A DNA stretch of 46,753 bases, taken from assembly GCA_022565695.1 (NCBI GenBank), contig JAIUME010000007.1, positions 1 through 46,753 on the forward strand, in the 5' to 3' direction. Below are positions 6,388 to 16,766 of this stretch, piece by piece (positions within the stretch are counted from its first letter, which is position 1; each line of letters starts with the position of its first letter). The notes under the pieces are model-generated. The model had not been told where the DNA came from, searched no databases, and saw only the letters and a program-made list of their open reading frames with translations. The position numbers and the translations under genes are program-made. The stretch is from Alcanivorax sp. Its GTDB lineage: Bacteria; Pseudomonadota; Gammaproteobacteria; Pseudomonadales; Alcanivoracaceae.

Positions 6388-7881
6388 TTGCCCCGTAATC
6401 TGGAACATTTTGCCGCGCTGGACCTGGGCTCCAACAGCTTTCACATGGTGGTGGCGCGTCTGGTGCAGGGCGAGCTGCAGGTGCAGGAGGCGCTGTCCGA
6501 AAAGGTGCGTCTCGGGGCGGGGCTGGATGAGGGCAATCGCATTACGGCGGATGCCAGTGCCCGGGCGCTGGAATGCCTGGGCCGGTTTGCCCAGCGCATT
6601 GCAGGCATTCCGGCCGCCGGTGTCAGGGTAGTCGGCACTAACGCACTGCGCATGGCGCGTAACTCCAACGAATTCATCCGCGAAGCGGAAAAAGTGCTGG
6701 GCCACGATATCGAGATCGTGGCCGGGCGCGAAGAGGCGCGTCTGATCTATCTGGGTGTCAGCCACTCGCTGGCGGATCAGGCGGGGCGGCGGCTGGTGGT
6801 GGATATCGGCGGCGGCAGCACGGAGCTGATCATCGGTGAGCGCTTTGATGCCCTGGAGACAGAATCCCTGCACATGGGGTGTGTCAGTTTTACCCGTCGT
6901 TACTTCCCGGATGGCACTTGTAATGACAAGGCCTTCGGCAAGGCCGTTACGGCAGCGCGGCAGGAGGTGCTGAGCCTGGAGGCGGCCTATCGCCGTGCGG
7001 GCTGGCAGCAGGCGGTGGGGGCGTCCGGGTCGATCAAGGCGATTGCCCAGGTGTGCCAGGAAAACGGCTGGAGCGAATCCGGCATCACGCTGGACGCCAT
7101 GCAGCGTATCCGCCGCAAGCTGGTGCGTGCCGAGACGGTGGCCGATGCCGGGCTGCGCGGGCTGCGGGAAGACCGCATGAGCATCTTTGTGGCGGGCCTG
7201 GCGATTCTCACGGGTATCTTCGAGCAGCTTGGCATCAGTGAGATGACGCTCTCCAGCGGCGCCTTGCGTGAAGGGGTGCTCTACGATCTGCTGGGCCGGC
7301 TGGACCATGAAGACGTGCGTGAGCGCTCCATTGCTGCGCTTATGGGCCGTTATCACGTGGATCAGGCCCAGGCCGAGCGGGTGCGGGACACGGCGCAGTC
7401 GTTACTGGATCAGGTGGCCGCTGCCTGGCAACTGGACAGCGAGGAACTGGCGGACAACCTGCGTTGGGGGGCGATGCTGCATGAGGTCGGCCTGTCGGTG
7501 TCCCACAGCCAGTTTCACAAGCATGGGGCGTACCTGATCCAGAACTCGGATTTGCCCGGTTTTTCCCGGCAGACCCAGCAGGCGCTGGCGGTGTTGGTGC
7601 GCGCCCATCGGCGCAAGCTGCCCATGCAGGCGATCGGGGAGCTGGCGCCGGAGGATCAGGGACCGATGTTGCGCCTGTGCCTGCTGCTGCGTCTTGCCGC
7701 CCGGCTGCATCATGCGCGCAGTGACACGCCGCTGCCCAGGCCGACGCTCAGCGCCGGGGAGCAGGAAGTGGTGCTGACGTTCCCCGAGGGCTGGCTGGCG
7801 GAGCATCCGCTGACTCAGGCGGATCTGGAGCAGGAGCAGACTTACTTCGCCGCTGCGGGCTTTACGCTCAACGTGGTGTGA
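6388..7881 (+). CDS. ppx: Exopolyphosphatase (Ppx/GppA family)
   Basis: A 497-residue enzyme that releases phosphate from the ends of polyphosphate, or hydrolyses pppGpp. The ASKHA-fold phosphate loop ALDLGSNSFHM is near 10-20, VVDIGGGSTELI is the second phosphate loop, and a C-terminal HD-like helical domain follows (HEVGLSVSHSQFHKHGAYLI). I choose TTG 6388 because AGGGAGGA lies seven bases upstream and the N-terminus PRNLEHFAALDLG fits the family; an ATG at 6283 would add 35 residues unlike the family. It is convergent with ppk, whose product makes polyphosphate, with only 24 bases between the stops. A Pho-box-like promoter lies upstream. A GppA function cannot be ruled out. Confidence 0.93.
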   Translation: MPRNLEHFAALDLGSNSFHMVVARLVQGELQVQEALSEKVRLGAGLDEGNRITADASARALECLGRFAQRIAGIPAAGVRVVGTNALRMARNSNEFIREAEKVLGHDIEIVAGREEARLIYLGVSHSLADQAGRRLVVDIGGGSTELIIGERFDALETESLHMGCVSFTRRYFPDGTCNDKAFGKAVTAARQEVLSLEAAYRRAGWQQAVGASGSIKAIAQVCQENGWSESGITLDAMQRIRRKLVRAETVADAGLRGLREDRMSIFVAGLAILTGIFEQLGISEMTLSSGALREGVLYDLLGRLDHEDVRERSIAALMGRYHVDQAQAERVRDTAQSLLDQVAAAWQLDSEELADNLRWGAMLHEVGLSVSHSQFHKHGAYLIQNSDLPGFSRQTQQALAVLVRAHRRKLPMQAIGELAPEDQGPMLRLCLLLRLAARLHHARSDTPLPRPTLSAGEQEVVLTFPEGWLAEHPLTQADLEQEQTYFAAAGFTLNVV

Positions 7882-7905
7882 GCCCGCCCGGGCTTGCCAG
7901 GGCTG

Positions 7906-9990
7906 TCAGCCCGCGAGGTGTTCCAGCAGGTACTGCTGGGCAATCACGGGCTCGCCCTCTTCGGGCAGGGCGACGCGGCGATAGCTGCCATCGGCGGCCA
8001 GCAGCCAGGCCTGGCCATCGTCTTTCAGATAAATCTCCAGCCCTTCTTTCATGACCTTTTTTTTCAGCTTGGCATCGTTGATGGGGAAGCAGGTTTCCAC
8101 CCGGTTGACCAGGTTGCGTTCCATCCAGTCTGCGCTGGACAGGTACAGCTTCTCTTCGCCCGCGCTGTGAAAATAATAGATGCGGGTGTGCTCGAGAAAA
8201 CGCCCGATAATCGAGCGCACCCGGATGTTGTCAGAAATACCCGGCAGGCCGGGGCGCAGGCAGCACATGCCGCGCACGATCAGATCAATCTGCACGCCGG
8301 CGCTGCTGGCGCGATACAGGGCGGTCATGATCTGCGGGTCGGTGAGTGAGTTGAGTTTGGCGATGATGCGTGCCGGGCGTCCCGCTGCGGCGGCGCTGGT
8401 TTCGGCGTCGATCAGTTCCAGCAGGCCGCTGTGCAGGGTAAACGGTGAGTGCATCAGCTGGCGCAGGCGCGCGGCCTTGCCCATGCCGGTGAGTTCGAGA
8501 AAGATCTTGTGCACGTCCTGGCACAGGCCTTCGTCGGCGGTGAGCAGGCCGTAGTCGGTGTAGATCTTGGTGGTTTTCATATGGTAGTTGCCGGTGCCCA
8601 TGTGGGCGTAACGGCGAATGCCTTCATTTTCGCGGCGCACCACCAGAATCATCTTGGCGTGGGTCTTGTAGCCCACGATGCCGTAGACCACGATGGCGCC
8701 TGCTTCCTGCAGGCGCCGTGCGCCTTCGATATTGCTTTCTTCGTCGAAGCGCGCCCGCAGTTCGATCACCACGGTCACTTCCTTGCCGTTCCGTGCGGCC
8801 GTTTCCAGATGATCCAGAATCTCGGAGTCGGTGCCGGTGCGGTACAGGGTCTGTTTGATGGCGAGCACTTTCGGGTCGCGTGCGGCTTCGGCCAGAAACG
8901 ACACCACCGGATTAAACGATTCGAACGGGTGGTGCAGCAGGATGTCGCCCTGATTGATGGCCTGGAACAGGCTTTCCACACCCTTTGTCCGTTGCGGGAT
9001 GCGCGGGGTGAACGGGGGGTAGCGCAGGCGCGGGCGTTTGACGTCGGTAAACATGCGCGCCAGATTCACCGGGCCGTTCACCTCGTACAGGTCTTCCTCG
9101 CCCAGTTCGAATTTCTGCAGCAGATAATCAATCAGGTGCCGGGGGCAGTTGTCGGCGACTTCCAGGCGGACTTCATCGCCGTAACGCCGCAGCAGCAGCT
9201 CGCCCTTGAGGGCCAGTGCCAGGTCGTCCACGTCTTCATCCACTTCCAGGTCTGCGTTACGGGTGACCCGGAACTGGTAGCAGCCGGTGGATTTCATGCC
9301 CGGGAACAGGTCGCTGACATGGGCGTGGATCATGGAGGACAGGAACACAAAATTGTCGTTGCCGTCGATGCAGATCTCGTCGGGCATGCGGATCAGGCGT
9401 GGCAGTGAGCGCGGTGCCGGTACGATGGCCAGGCCGTTCTGGCGGCCGAAGGCGTCCTTGCCGTCCAGCGGCACGATGAAGTTCAGGCTCTTGTTCACCA
9501 GGCGCGGGAACGGGTGGGCCGGGTCCAGCGCGATGGGGGTCAGCACGGGATAAATCTGGTCGCGGAAATAGCGTTTGACCCAGGCTTCCTGCTCCGGCGT
9601 CCAGTGCTCGCGGCGCAGGAAGTTGACGCCTTCCTTGCTCAGGGCCGGCAGCAGAATGTCGTTGAGAATATGGTACTGGCGGGCGACGGCCTCATGGGCG
9701 ATTTCGCTGATGCGTTTGAGGATTTCGCCGGGCAGCAGGCCGTCGGGTGCGGCTTGTGCGGTGCCGGTTTGTTGCTGGCTTTGCAGGCCGGCCACACGAA
9801 TTTCGAAAAATTCATCCATGTTGCCGGAAAAGATCAGCAGGAAGTTGAGCCGTTCCATCAAGGGATGGCGTTCATCCATGGCTTGCTCAAGGACGCGCAA
9901 GTTGAATTGCAACAGGCTGAGGTCGCGATTGATATACAGGGTCGGGTCGTTCAGATCCTGCTCTGCCGGGGCGTCTACTGAGCTGTTCAT
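7906..9990 (-). CDS. ppk: Polyphosphate kinase 1
   Basis: A 694-residue kinase that builds polyphosphate from the terminal phosphate of ATP and can run backwards. The N-terminal domain starts with [19 protein letters not shown]. The two catalytic histidines are His444 in YKTHAKM and His463 in AHMGTGNYH, 19 residues apart as in the E. coli enzyme. The PLD-like C-terminal domains are complete ([11 protein letters not shown]). It is normally associated with the membrane. AGGA lies six bases before ATG 9990, and a three-heptamer Pho box with a TACAAT -10 sits upstream. hemB is upstream on the same strand; ppx is convergent. Confidence 0.97.
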   Translation of the reverse strand: MNSSVDAPAEQDLNDPTLYINRDLSLLQFNLRVLEQAMDERHPLMERLNFLLIFSGNMDEFFEIRVAGLQSQQQTGTAQAAPDGLLPGEILKRISEIAHEAVARQYHILNDILLPALSKEGVNFLRREHWTPEQEAWVKRYFRDQIYPVLTPIALDPAHPFPRLVNKSLNFIVPLDGKDAFGRQNGLAIVPAPRSLPRLIRMPDEICIDGNDNFVFLSSMIHAHVSDLFPGMKSTGCYQFRVTRNADLEVDEDVDDLALALKGELLLRRYGDEVRLEVADNCPRHLIDYLLQKFELGEEDLYEVNGPVNLARMFTDVKRPRLRYPPFTPRIPQRTKGVESLFQAINQGDILLHHPFESFNPVVSFLAEAARDPKVLAIKQTLYRTGTDSEILDHLETAARNGKEVTVVIELRARFDEESNIEGARRLQEAGAIVVYGIVGYKTHAKMILVVRRENEGIRRYAHMGTGNYHMKTTKIYTDYGLLTADEGLCQDVHKIFLELTGMGKAARLRQLMHSPFTLHSGLLELIDAETSAAAAGRPARIIAKLNSLTDPQIMTALYRASSAGVQIDLIVRGMCCLRPGLPGISDNIRVRSIIGRFLEHTRIYYFHSAGEEKLYLSSADWMERNLVNRVETCFPINDAKLKKKVMKEGLEIYLKDDGQAWLLAADGSYRRVALPEEGEPVIAQQYLLEHLAG

Positions 9991-10020
9991 GCTGCGTCCT
10001 GTTCGATACGGTCCTCGATC

Positions 10021-10059
10021 ATTGTATTGAATGACATTTATGTGACGGCAGCATGACAG
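10021..10059 (-). promoter_or_regulatory. Pho box and -10 of the ppk promoter
   Basis: Read on the minus strand there are three heptamers at an exact 11-base period: CTGTCAT (10053-10059), CCGTCAC (10042-10048) and ATGTCAT (10031-10037), scoring 7, 5 and 6 of 7 against the Pho-box consensus. A -10 TACAAT follows at 10021-10026, about 30 bases before the ppk start codon. This predicts PhoB activation of ppk during phosphate starvation. Confidence 0.7.
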
Positions 10060-10089
10060 GCGGCTCGGGCAGTGTTTTCTGCTCGTCCT

Positions 10090-11130
<1,041 letters not shown>

Positions 11131-11222
11131 TCAGCGGTCGTCAACAGGCATACTGGATCAGTTTAGCGCAGTCGGCCCTGTCACCACGAGGGTCAATATT
11201 TTGAGACATGATGGAGCAAGGC

Positions 11223-11633
11223 ATGCGACCTTTTCATCTTGCTTTCCCGGTCACTGATCTGGATGCGGCGCGGCGCTTCTATACCGAGGTGCTGGGTGCC
11301 GATCCCGGGCGCAACGCGGCGACCTGGCAGGACTTCGATCTTGCGGGGCATCAGTTGTCGGCGCATCGGGTGGCGGTCATGCCGACGGCGGCGGGCGAGG
11401 GCGAAGTGGACGGCGTGGCGGTGCCCATTCCGCATTTCGGTCTGGTGCTGCCCTGGCATGAATGGGAGGCGCTGGCGGCGCGTATAGCCGATGGCGATAC
11501 GGATTTTCTGCTGGCACCGAGGGTGCGGTTTGCTGGCGCAGAGGGTGAGCAGGGCACGTTTTTTGTCAGTGATCCGGCGGGCAACGCGCTGGAATTCAAG
11601 GCCTTCCGGCGTCCGACGGAAGTGTTTGCCTGA
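11223..11633 (+). CDS. VOC/glyoxalase-family protein
   Basis: A 136-residue protein with one vicinal-oxygen-chelate fold. The start MRPFHLAFPVTDLDAARRFYTEVLG and the end FFVSDPAGNALEFKAF are typical; His5 and Glu128 of these two segments are likely metal ligands. Family members are dioxygenases, lyases or isomerases that use a divalent metal, and the substrate here cannot be told. I choose ATG 11223 because GGAG lies six bases upstream and the family starts just there; two ATGs at 11208 and 11211 are alternatives. greB follows on the same strand after 36 bases. Confidence 0.85.
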   Translation: MRPFHLAFPVTDLDAARRFYTEVLGADPGRNAATWQDFDLAGHQLSAHRVAVMPTAAGEGEVDGVAVPIPHFGLVLPWHEWEALAARIADGDTDFLLAPRVRFAGAEGEQGTFFVSDPAGNALEFKAFRRPTEVFA

Positions 11634-11669
11634 GATTGATCAACGAGACACAGCAGGGAGTCAGTACCT

Positions 11670-12185
11670 ATGGGCCGATGGCGCCCGCCGGTCAAGCCGG
11701 CATCCAAGTACATTACCCCGGCAGGCTATCGCGCCATGAACGAGGAATTGCAGCACCTGTGGAAGGTCAAGCGCCCGGCGGTAACCCAGTCGGTACAGGA
11801 AGCGGCCGCCCAGGGAGATCGCTCGGAGAATGCCGAATACATCTACGGCAAGAAGATGCTGCGTGAGATCGACAGCCGCATCCGTTTCCTGTCTCGCCGC
11901 CTGGACGACATGGTGGTGGTGGATCAGTTGCCGGACGACCAGAGCCGGGTCTTTTTCGGGGCCTGGGTGACGGTGGAGGACGAACAGGGTGAGCGTCAGG
12001 TCATGCGTCTGGTTGGCCCGGATGAAACCGATGCGGGCAAGCAGTGGATCAGTGTCGATTCGCCTGTCGGCAAGGCCATGCTCGGCAAGCGGGTGGGCGA
12101 TGAGGTGGTGGTTCAAACGCCATCCGGAGAACGCTGTTATGATCTGATGGACATCCGTTACCAGGCACAAGGGAGCCAGGCATGA
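11670..12185 (+). CDS. greB: Transcript cleavage factor GreB
   Basis: A 171-residue factor that enters the secondary channel of RNA polymerase and makes it cut back-tracked RNA. The N-terminal coiled coil ends with the tip motif QGDRSENAEYIYGKK (about 48-62), with Asp and Glu residues that hold the catalytic magnesium, and the C-terminal FKBP-like domain follows. The pattern EYIYGKKMLREIDSRIRFL is the GreB rather than the GreA version. It overlaps the next gene by four bases (ATGA) and appears to start the group greB-DUF502-elbB. Confidence 0.95.
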   Translation: MGRWRPPVKPASKYITPAGYRAMNEELQHLWKVKRPAVTQSVQEAAAQGDRSENAEYIYGKKMLREIDSRIRFLSRRLDDMVVVDQLPDDQSRVFFGAWVTVEDEQGERQVMRLVGPDETDAGKQWISVDSPVGKAMLGKRVGDEVVVQTPSGERCYDLMDIRYQAQGSQA

Positions 12186-12874
12186 ACACCATGCGACAGA
12201 AAAACGCCAACTTCATCCGCAAATCACTGGTGGGTGGTCTGGTCGTCTTGCTGCCACTGGCGATCGTGGGGTTCTTTTTCCGCTGGATCTACAGCATCGT
12301 CACGGATATCACGTCGCCGGTCTCGGCCATTTTCATTCGCGGTTTTGGCTGGCCCCAGTTTGCGGCGGATTTTATCGGCGCTGCGGTGCTGGTGTTGATC
12401 TGCTTCGTGGTCGGTAATCTGGTCACCACCCGTCTTGGCGCCTGGGCCTGGCAGCGCATGGAGGAGCGGGTCATGGCGCGGCTGCCAGGGTATCGCTCGG
12501 TGCGTGAGGTGATCGCGCAGATTCTTGGCGGCAAGGAAGATTCGCCGTTCAGCCGTGGCGAAGTGGCGCGTATCTGGTTGTATGGCCGGGACATCGATGT
12601 CTCGGTGCTCGGCCTGCTGACCTCGAACCACCCGGATGGCCGGGTGTCGGTGTTTGTGCCCACGGGCCCGAATCCGACCTCGGGTTTCATCTATCACGTC
12701 AGCAGAGAAGTGATCACCCTGTGCCCGGAAATCCGGGTAGAGCAGATGATGAAGGTCGTAGTAGCCTGTGGTGCGGGCACCGGGCAATTGTTTGAGGTGC
12801 TGCCCGAAGCGGGTCTGCAACCCGGTGGCCGTACCGAACTGCCTGAACAGCAACAGCCGAAGGAGGACACATGA
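12182..12874 (+). CDS. DUF502 membrane protein
   Basis: A 230-residue inner-membrane protein of the DUF502 family. It has two hydrophobic segments, near 15-35 (SLVGGLVVLLPLAIVGFFF) and 62-82 (FIGAAVLVLICFVVGNLV), followed by a soluble domain with the family hallmarks LPGYRSVREVIAQI and VFVPTGPNPTSGFIYHV. The function of DUF502 proteins is not established. It overlaps greB and elbB by four bases at both ends, so the three are translated as a unit. Confidence 0.9.
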   Translation: MNTMRQKNANFIRKSLVGGLVVLLPLAIVGFFFRWIYSIVTDITSPVSAIFIRGFGWPQFAADFIGAAVLVLICFVVGNLVTTRLGAWAWQRMEERVMARLPGYRSVREVIAQILGGKEDSPFSRGEVARIWLYGRDIDVSVLGLLTSNHPDGRVSVFVPTGPNPTSGFIYHVSREVITLCPEIRVEQMMKVVVACGAGTGQLFEVLPEAGLQPGGRTELPEQQQPKEDT

Positions 12875-13521
12875 AGATCGCAGTCATGCTCGCCGGAAGC
12901 GGTGTTTACGATGGGTCGGAAATCTACGAAACCACACTGACGTTACTGAACCTGGATCAGGCCGGTGTCAGCGTGCAATGCATGGCGCCGGATATCCCCC
13001 AGGCGCATGTCATCAACCACCTCACCGGCGAAGAAATGCCCGGCGAACAGCGCAATGTGCTGATCGAGGCGGCCCGCGTGGCGCGGGGGGAAATCATTGA
13101 TCTGGCCGATGCTGATCCGGCGGAGTATGACGCCGTGATCGTGCCCGGTGGTTTTGGCGTTGCCAAGAATCTGTGTGACTTCGCCTTTCGGGCCGATGCC
13201 ATGGCAATCCATCCCGGCGTGCAGTCGTTCATTCAGGCGGTGCACAAGGCGGGCAAGCCGGTGGGGCTGATCTGTATCGCGCCGACCATGGCGGTCCGTC
13301 TGTTCGGTGAGGGCACGCTCTGCACCATCGGTACCAATGAGGATGTCGCCGGGGCCATCGAACGCATGGGTGGCAAGCACAAGGTGTGCCCTGTGGATGA
13401 GCTGGTGGTGGATGAAGCACGCAAGCTGGTCACCACACCGGCGTATATGGATGCCGGGCGCATCAGCGAGGCCGCAGTCGGCATCGAGAAACTGGTGGCC
13501 AAAGTCATCGCCATGGCCTGA
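12871..13521 (+). CDS. elbB: ElbB, DJ-1/PfpI-like glyoxalase III-type protein
   Basis: A 216-residue protein of the DJ-1/ThiJ/PfpI superfamily, known as ElbB, enhancing lycopene or isoprenoid synthesis factor, with weak glyoxalase activity reported for the E. coli protein. The N-terminus MKIAVMLAGSGVYDGSEI, the VIVPGGFGVAKNLCDF loop and the nucleophile elbow GLICIAPTM with its cysteine are all present. The length is normal. It overlaps the DUF502 gene by four bases. Its TGA stop lies within a 13-bp tandem duplication. Confidence 0.93.
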   Translation: MKIAVMLAGSGVYDGSEIYETTLTLLNLDQAGVSVQCMAPDIPQAHVINHLTGEEMPGEQRNVLIEAARVARGEIIDLADADPAEYDAVIVPGGFGVAKNLCDFAFRADAMAIHPGVQSFIQAVHKAGKPVGLICIAPTMAVRLFGEGTLCTIGTNEDVAGAIERMGGKHKVCPVDELVVDEARKLVTTPAYMDAGRISEAAVGIEKLVAKVIAMA

Positions 13522-13538
13522 CGGTATGGCCTGACGGT
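13513..13538. repeat. 13-bp tandem duplication over the elbB stop codon
   Basis: ATGGCCTGACGGT occurs twice in direct tandem (13513-13525 and 13526-13538). The first copy contains the elbB stop codon TGA 13519-13521, and the second is followed by TTTT. Confidence 0.95.
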
Positions 13539-13555
13539 TTTTGTCGTCGGCAGCG

Positions 13556-14098
13556 TTACAGGCGCATCATCGGTAGCGGGCTGAACGGATGGGTGACCAT
13601 GCGCTTCAGCGTCAGCTGCACCAGGCGTTTGTGAAAGCCTTCCCCGGGGAAGCGCGCCATCACCTCGGTGACAAAGCTTCTGGGCAGATCGAAGCACAGT
13701 GTCCCCAGCGTCACATCCACCCAGTCCGCACGGCGAAACAGCTCAGGCAGCGCATCGACGGGCAGGTCCCGCAGGCGGCGTATCTTGTGGTGGTTGGCGA
13801 TCATGGCATCGACGTCATCGATCCAGTCCGGGTGCTCGTTGGCGATCAGATAATCTTTCGCCATGCGGCGTGAGGGCGGCAGGTAGTCGAAGGTGCGCGC
13901 CTGCCAGATACCGAGATCATGGAAGGCCACCGCGATAGCCGTCTTGCTGACGGTGTCGGCGGTGTTTTCGCACTGGATCAGGGTGAAGTTGAGCACCCGA
14001 TAACAGTGGTTGCGGTAGGCGTCGAAGTCGCCGGCCAGTGCGCCCCGGTAGCTGTCGAGCAACGCATCCAGCACGGTATTCTGATCATGAATCTGCAT
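13556..14098 (-). CDS. HD-domain phosphohydrolase
   Basis: A 180-residue cytosolic protein with an intact HD metal site: His31 (NHCYRV), His60-Asp61 (FHDLGIW), the NHHK histidines at 103-104 and Asp125 (RRADWVDV). HD proteins of this size usually hydrolyse phosphate esters of nucleotides or related molecules; the substrate cannot be told. It is convergent with elbB and follows the ABC-F gene on the same strand after a 77-base gap. The tail PFSPLPMMRL is unusual but not informative. Confidence 0.82.
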   Translation of the reverse strand: MQIHDQNTVLDALLDSYRGALAGDFDAYRNHCYRVLNFTLIQCENTADTVSKTAIAVAFHDLGIWQARTFDYLPPSRRMAKDYLIANEHPDWIDDVDAMIANHHKIRRLRDLPVDALPELFRRADWVDVTLGTLCFDLPRSFVTEVMARFPGEGFHKRLVQLTLKRMVTHPFSPLPMMRL

Positions 14099-14175
14099 GG
14101 GCCGTCCTCGCCGTTTTACCCTATTCTAGCCTGAATACGGCATTTTATTGTGGGTATAGGCTCACAAGTATGTGC

Positions 14176-16092
14176 TCACACGTCGAGTGCCTGCTCGGCC
14201 TCTTCCAGGGCTTCCATGGCCTCCAGCAGGGTCGCTTCCATGTCGTTGTGCTGCTGTCGCAGACGTCCCTGGCGGGCCAGCAGGTCGGTCAGTTCGGGCT
14301 TGCGCTCCGGCTGGTAGAGCGACTCATCCGTCAGTGACTGTTCCAGGGCATCAAGCTGCTGCTGGCACTGTTCCAGTGCCCTCTCCTGTTTGGTCACGGC
14401 CTGCTGCAGTGGCCGCAGCGCGGTACGGCGCTGGGCCGCCTCCTGGCGTTTGGCGCGGGCATCCTGCTTCGGTGCTTCCGCTTCGGGGGCGCTGCTCTGC
14501 CGCGCGGCTTTCTGGCGCTCCCGCAGCCAGCGGGCATAGTCATCCAGATCACCGTCGAAGGCGCGCACGCCGCCCTCGGCGACCAGCACCAGCTCATCGA
14601 CGGTGGTTTCCAGCAGATGCCGGTCGTGGGATACCAATATGACTGCGCCCTCGAAGGCCTGCAGCGCCAGGGTCAGGGCTTCGCGCATATCCAGATCAAG
14701 GTGGTTGGCCGGTTCATCCAGCAGCAGCAAGGCCGGGCGCGACTGCACCAGCAGCGCCAGTGCCAGGCGTGACTTCTCGCCGCCGGAAAACCGGGCCACC
14801 GGGGCAAACACATCATCGCCCTGGAAGCCGAAGCGGCCCAGTTCGCTGCGTACCTTGCTCTCCTCCCAGCGGGGCTGGGCGGCCTGCATCAAGGTGATGG
14901 GGGTGCCGTCGGCGGGCAGCGCATCCACTTGCTGCTGATGGAAATACCCGATCACCAGATCCGGGCCGATGGTGTAGCGGCCCGCGAGCGGCTGCAGTTG
15001 CCCGGCGAGTGTCTTGATCAGGGTGGACTTGCCGGCGCCGTTGGGGCCCAGCAGGCCGATGCGGCTTTCCGGGCGGATATTGAGAGTGACGTCGCGCAGA
15101 ATGACGGTGGGCGCGTCAGCCGCCGGGTAACCGCACTGCACCTGTTCCAGATCCAGCATGGGGTCGGGCAGCTTGTCCGGCACCGGGAAGTTGAACTGGA
15201 AGCCGTCGTCGGCGTGGGCCGGTGCAATCAGCTCGAGTTTTTCCAGCGCCTTGACCCGGCTTTGCGCCTGCTTGGCCTTGCTGGCCTTGGCCTTGAAGCG
15301 GGCGATGAATTTCTTCAGGTGTTCGGCCTGGGCTTCCTGCTTGCGAAATTCGCTGTCCTGGCGTGCCAGGTGCTCTGCGCGCAGGCGTTCGAAATCACTG
15401 TAGTTGCCGGTGTAGTGGGTCAGCGCCTGCTGTTCGATATGCAGGATATGGCCCACCACCGCATCGAGAAAATTCCGGTCATGGGAAATCAGCACCAGGG
15501 TGCCGGGGAACTGCCGCAGCCAGTCTTCCAGCCACAGCACGGCGTCCAGATCCAGGTGGTTGGTGGGTTCATCCAGCAGCAACAGGTCGGCGTCGGCCAG
15601 CAGCACCCGGGCCAGGTTCAGGCGCATGCGCCAGCCGCCGGAGAAGCTGCCGACGGGATTGCCCTGCACGGCGTCGGCGAAGCCCAGCCCCGCCAGTACC
15701 GTGGCGGCGCGGGCGGGCATGGACCAGGCGTTGATATTGTCCAGCGCGGCATGGGCGCGGGCGATGGCGTCGCCGTCCTCGCGGGCTTCGGCCTCCGCCA
15801 GGGTCTGCTGGTGCTGACGCAGGGACACATGGCCATCGAGTACGTAATCGAGGGCAGAGCAGGTCAGGGCCGGGACTTCCTGATCCATGGTCGCGATATG
15901 CCAGTCGGCGGGGCGATTGAACTCGCCCCGGTCTGCCTCAAGGCGCCCGTTGAACAGATTCAGCAGGGAGCTCTTGCCACAGCCGTTGCGGCCGGTGAGG
16001 CCGATTTTCCAGCCGTTGTGGAGACTGAGGTTGGCGTCCCGGATCAGCACATCCGGGCCACGACGCAGATCAAGGTGTTCCAGGCGCAGCAT
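14176..16092 (-). CDS. ABC-F family ATPase (YheS-like)
   Basis: A 638-residue protein with two ABC ATPase domains and no membrane segments, so an ABC-F translation factor rather than a transporter. Domain 1 has Walker A TGRNGCGKSS (33-42), signature SFSGGWRMRL and Walker B LLLLDEPTNHLDLD. Domain 2 has Walker A GPNGAGKST ending near 357 (Lys355), signature RFSGGEKSRLAL and LLLLDEPANHLDLD. A linker and a C-terminal coiled coil (about 530-635) complete the YheS type. ABC-F proteins act at the ribosomal E site to relieve stalled translation. The divergent TIGR02444 gene is its usual neighbour in gammaproteobacteria. Confidence 0.95.
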   Translation of the reverse strand: MLRLEHLDLRRGPDVLIRDANLSLHNGWKIGLTGRNGCGKSSLLNLFNGRLEADRGEFNRPADWHIATMDQEVPALTCSALDYVLDGHVSLRQHQQTLAEAEAREDGDAIARAHAALDNINAWSMPARAATVLAGLGFADAVQGNPVGSFSGGWRMRLNLARVLLADADLLLLDEPTNHLDLDAVLWLEDWLRQFPGTLVLISHDRNFLDAVVGHILHIEQQALTHYTGNYSDFERLRAEHLARQDSEFRKQEAQAEHLKKFIARFKAKASKAKQAQSRVKALEKLELIAPAHADDGFQFNFPVPDKLPDPMLDLEQVQCGYPAADAPTVILRDVTLNIRPESRIGLLGPNGAGKSTLIKTLAGQLQPLAGRYTIGPDLVIGYFHQQQVDALPADGTPITLMQAAQPRWEESKVRSELGRFGFQGDDVFAPVARFSGGEKSRLALALLVQSRPALLLLDEPANHLDLDMREALTLALQAFEGAVILVSHDRHLLETTVDELVLVAEGGVRAFDGDLDDYARWLRERQKAARQSSAPEAEAPKQDARAKRQEAAQRRTALRPLQQAVTKQERALEQCQQQLDALEQSLTDESLYQPERKPELTDLLARQGRLRQQHNDMEATLLEAMEALEEAEQALDV

Positions 16093-16268
16093 TGAGAGTC
16101 ACAGGGCCATGAATGAGGACGCAAGTGTAGGGGCGCTGTTGCCGCACGGCAATGTGGCGGGTTGTCGGCATGGACAGACACCCGATGATTTTTCACCGTT
16201 GATGCGGCAGACTCGGGGCGGGGTCACACCTGTGGCACGCGCGCGGTAACTGGAACGGGGCGCAACGT

Positions 16269-16766
16269 ATGAGCACGAGCACGAGCGATATGTCTCTCTG
16301 GCAGTTTGCGCTGAGTTTATGGAAGCGCCCGGGTGTCGAGCGCGCTGCGCTGGTCTTGCAGGATCAGCACGGCGTGTCGGTGTGTCTGGCGCTGGCGGCC
16401 CTGTGGCTATGCCGTCGTGATGTGTTGCCTGACGCCGGGCTGGCGGGCGCCATGACCGACACCGCGCGGGTCTGGGAACAGCAGCGTGTTGCGCCGCTAC
16501 GCGCGCTGCGACGGCAGGCGGCGGCAAGAAACGACTGGGGGGACTGGCGCCGGTTGTTGCAGGAAGCGGAGCTGGAGGCGGAGCGGTTGTTGCTGCAGGA
16601 GCTGGAGGCGCTGCTGCAGGCCAGGCCGGTGCCCCGGGGCGAGGCGCAGCCGCTGTCGTGGCTGGTGCTGATGCTGCCGGAGGCGGCCCAGTGCGAAAGC
16701 CTGTCCCAGGCGCTGGATACCCTGATCGAGGCAGCCCGTCTCAGCGAAAGCCGGGCATCGCCTTGA
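16269..16766 (+). CDS. TIGR02444 (DUF2390) family protein
   Basis: A 165-residue, mostly helical cytosolic protein. The N-terminus LWQFALSLWKRPGVERAALVLQDQHGVSVCLAL followed by a W-E-Q-Q-R-V-A-P-L-R-x-L-R segment is the hallmark of the TIGR02444 family of unknown function, encoded near ABC-F genes. It has a long run rich in Leu, Glu and Gln (about 95-120). Its last 26 bases overlap the 3' end of the convergent ParA-like gene. Confidence 0.85.
   Translation: MSTSTSDMSLWQFALSLWKRPGVERAALVLQDQHGVSVCLALAALWLCRRDVLPDAGLAGAMTDTARVWEQQRVAPLRALRRQAAARNDWGDWRRLLQEAELEAERLLLQELEALLQARPVPRGEAQPLSWLVLMLPEAAQCESLSQALDTLIEAARLSESRASP

Noticed and set aside
7882-7905. A terminator between the convergent ppx and ppk genes
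   Set aside because: The 24 bases are GC-rich and partly self-complementary, but no clean stem with a T-run is present.
14929-16095. A 388-codon open frame opposite the ABC-F gene
   Set aside because: Antisense shadow of a clear two-domain ATPase gene.
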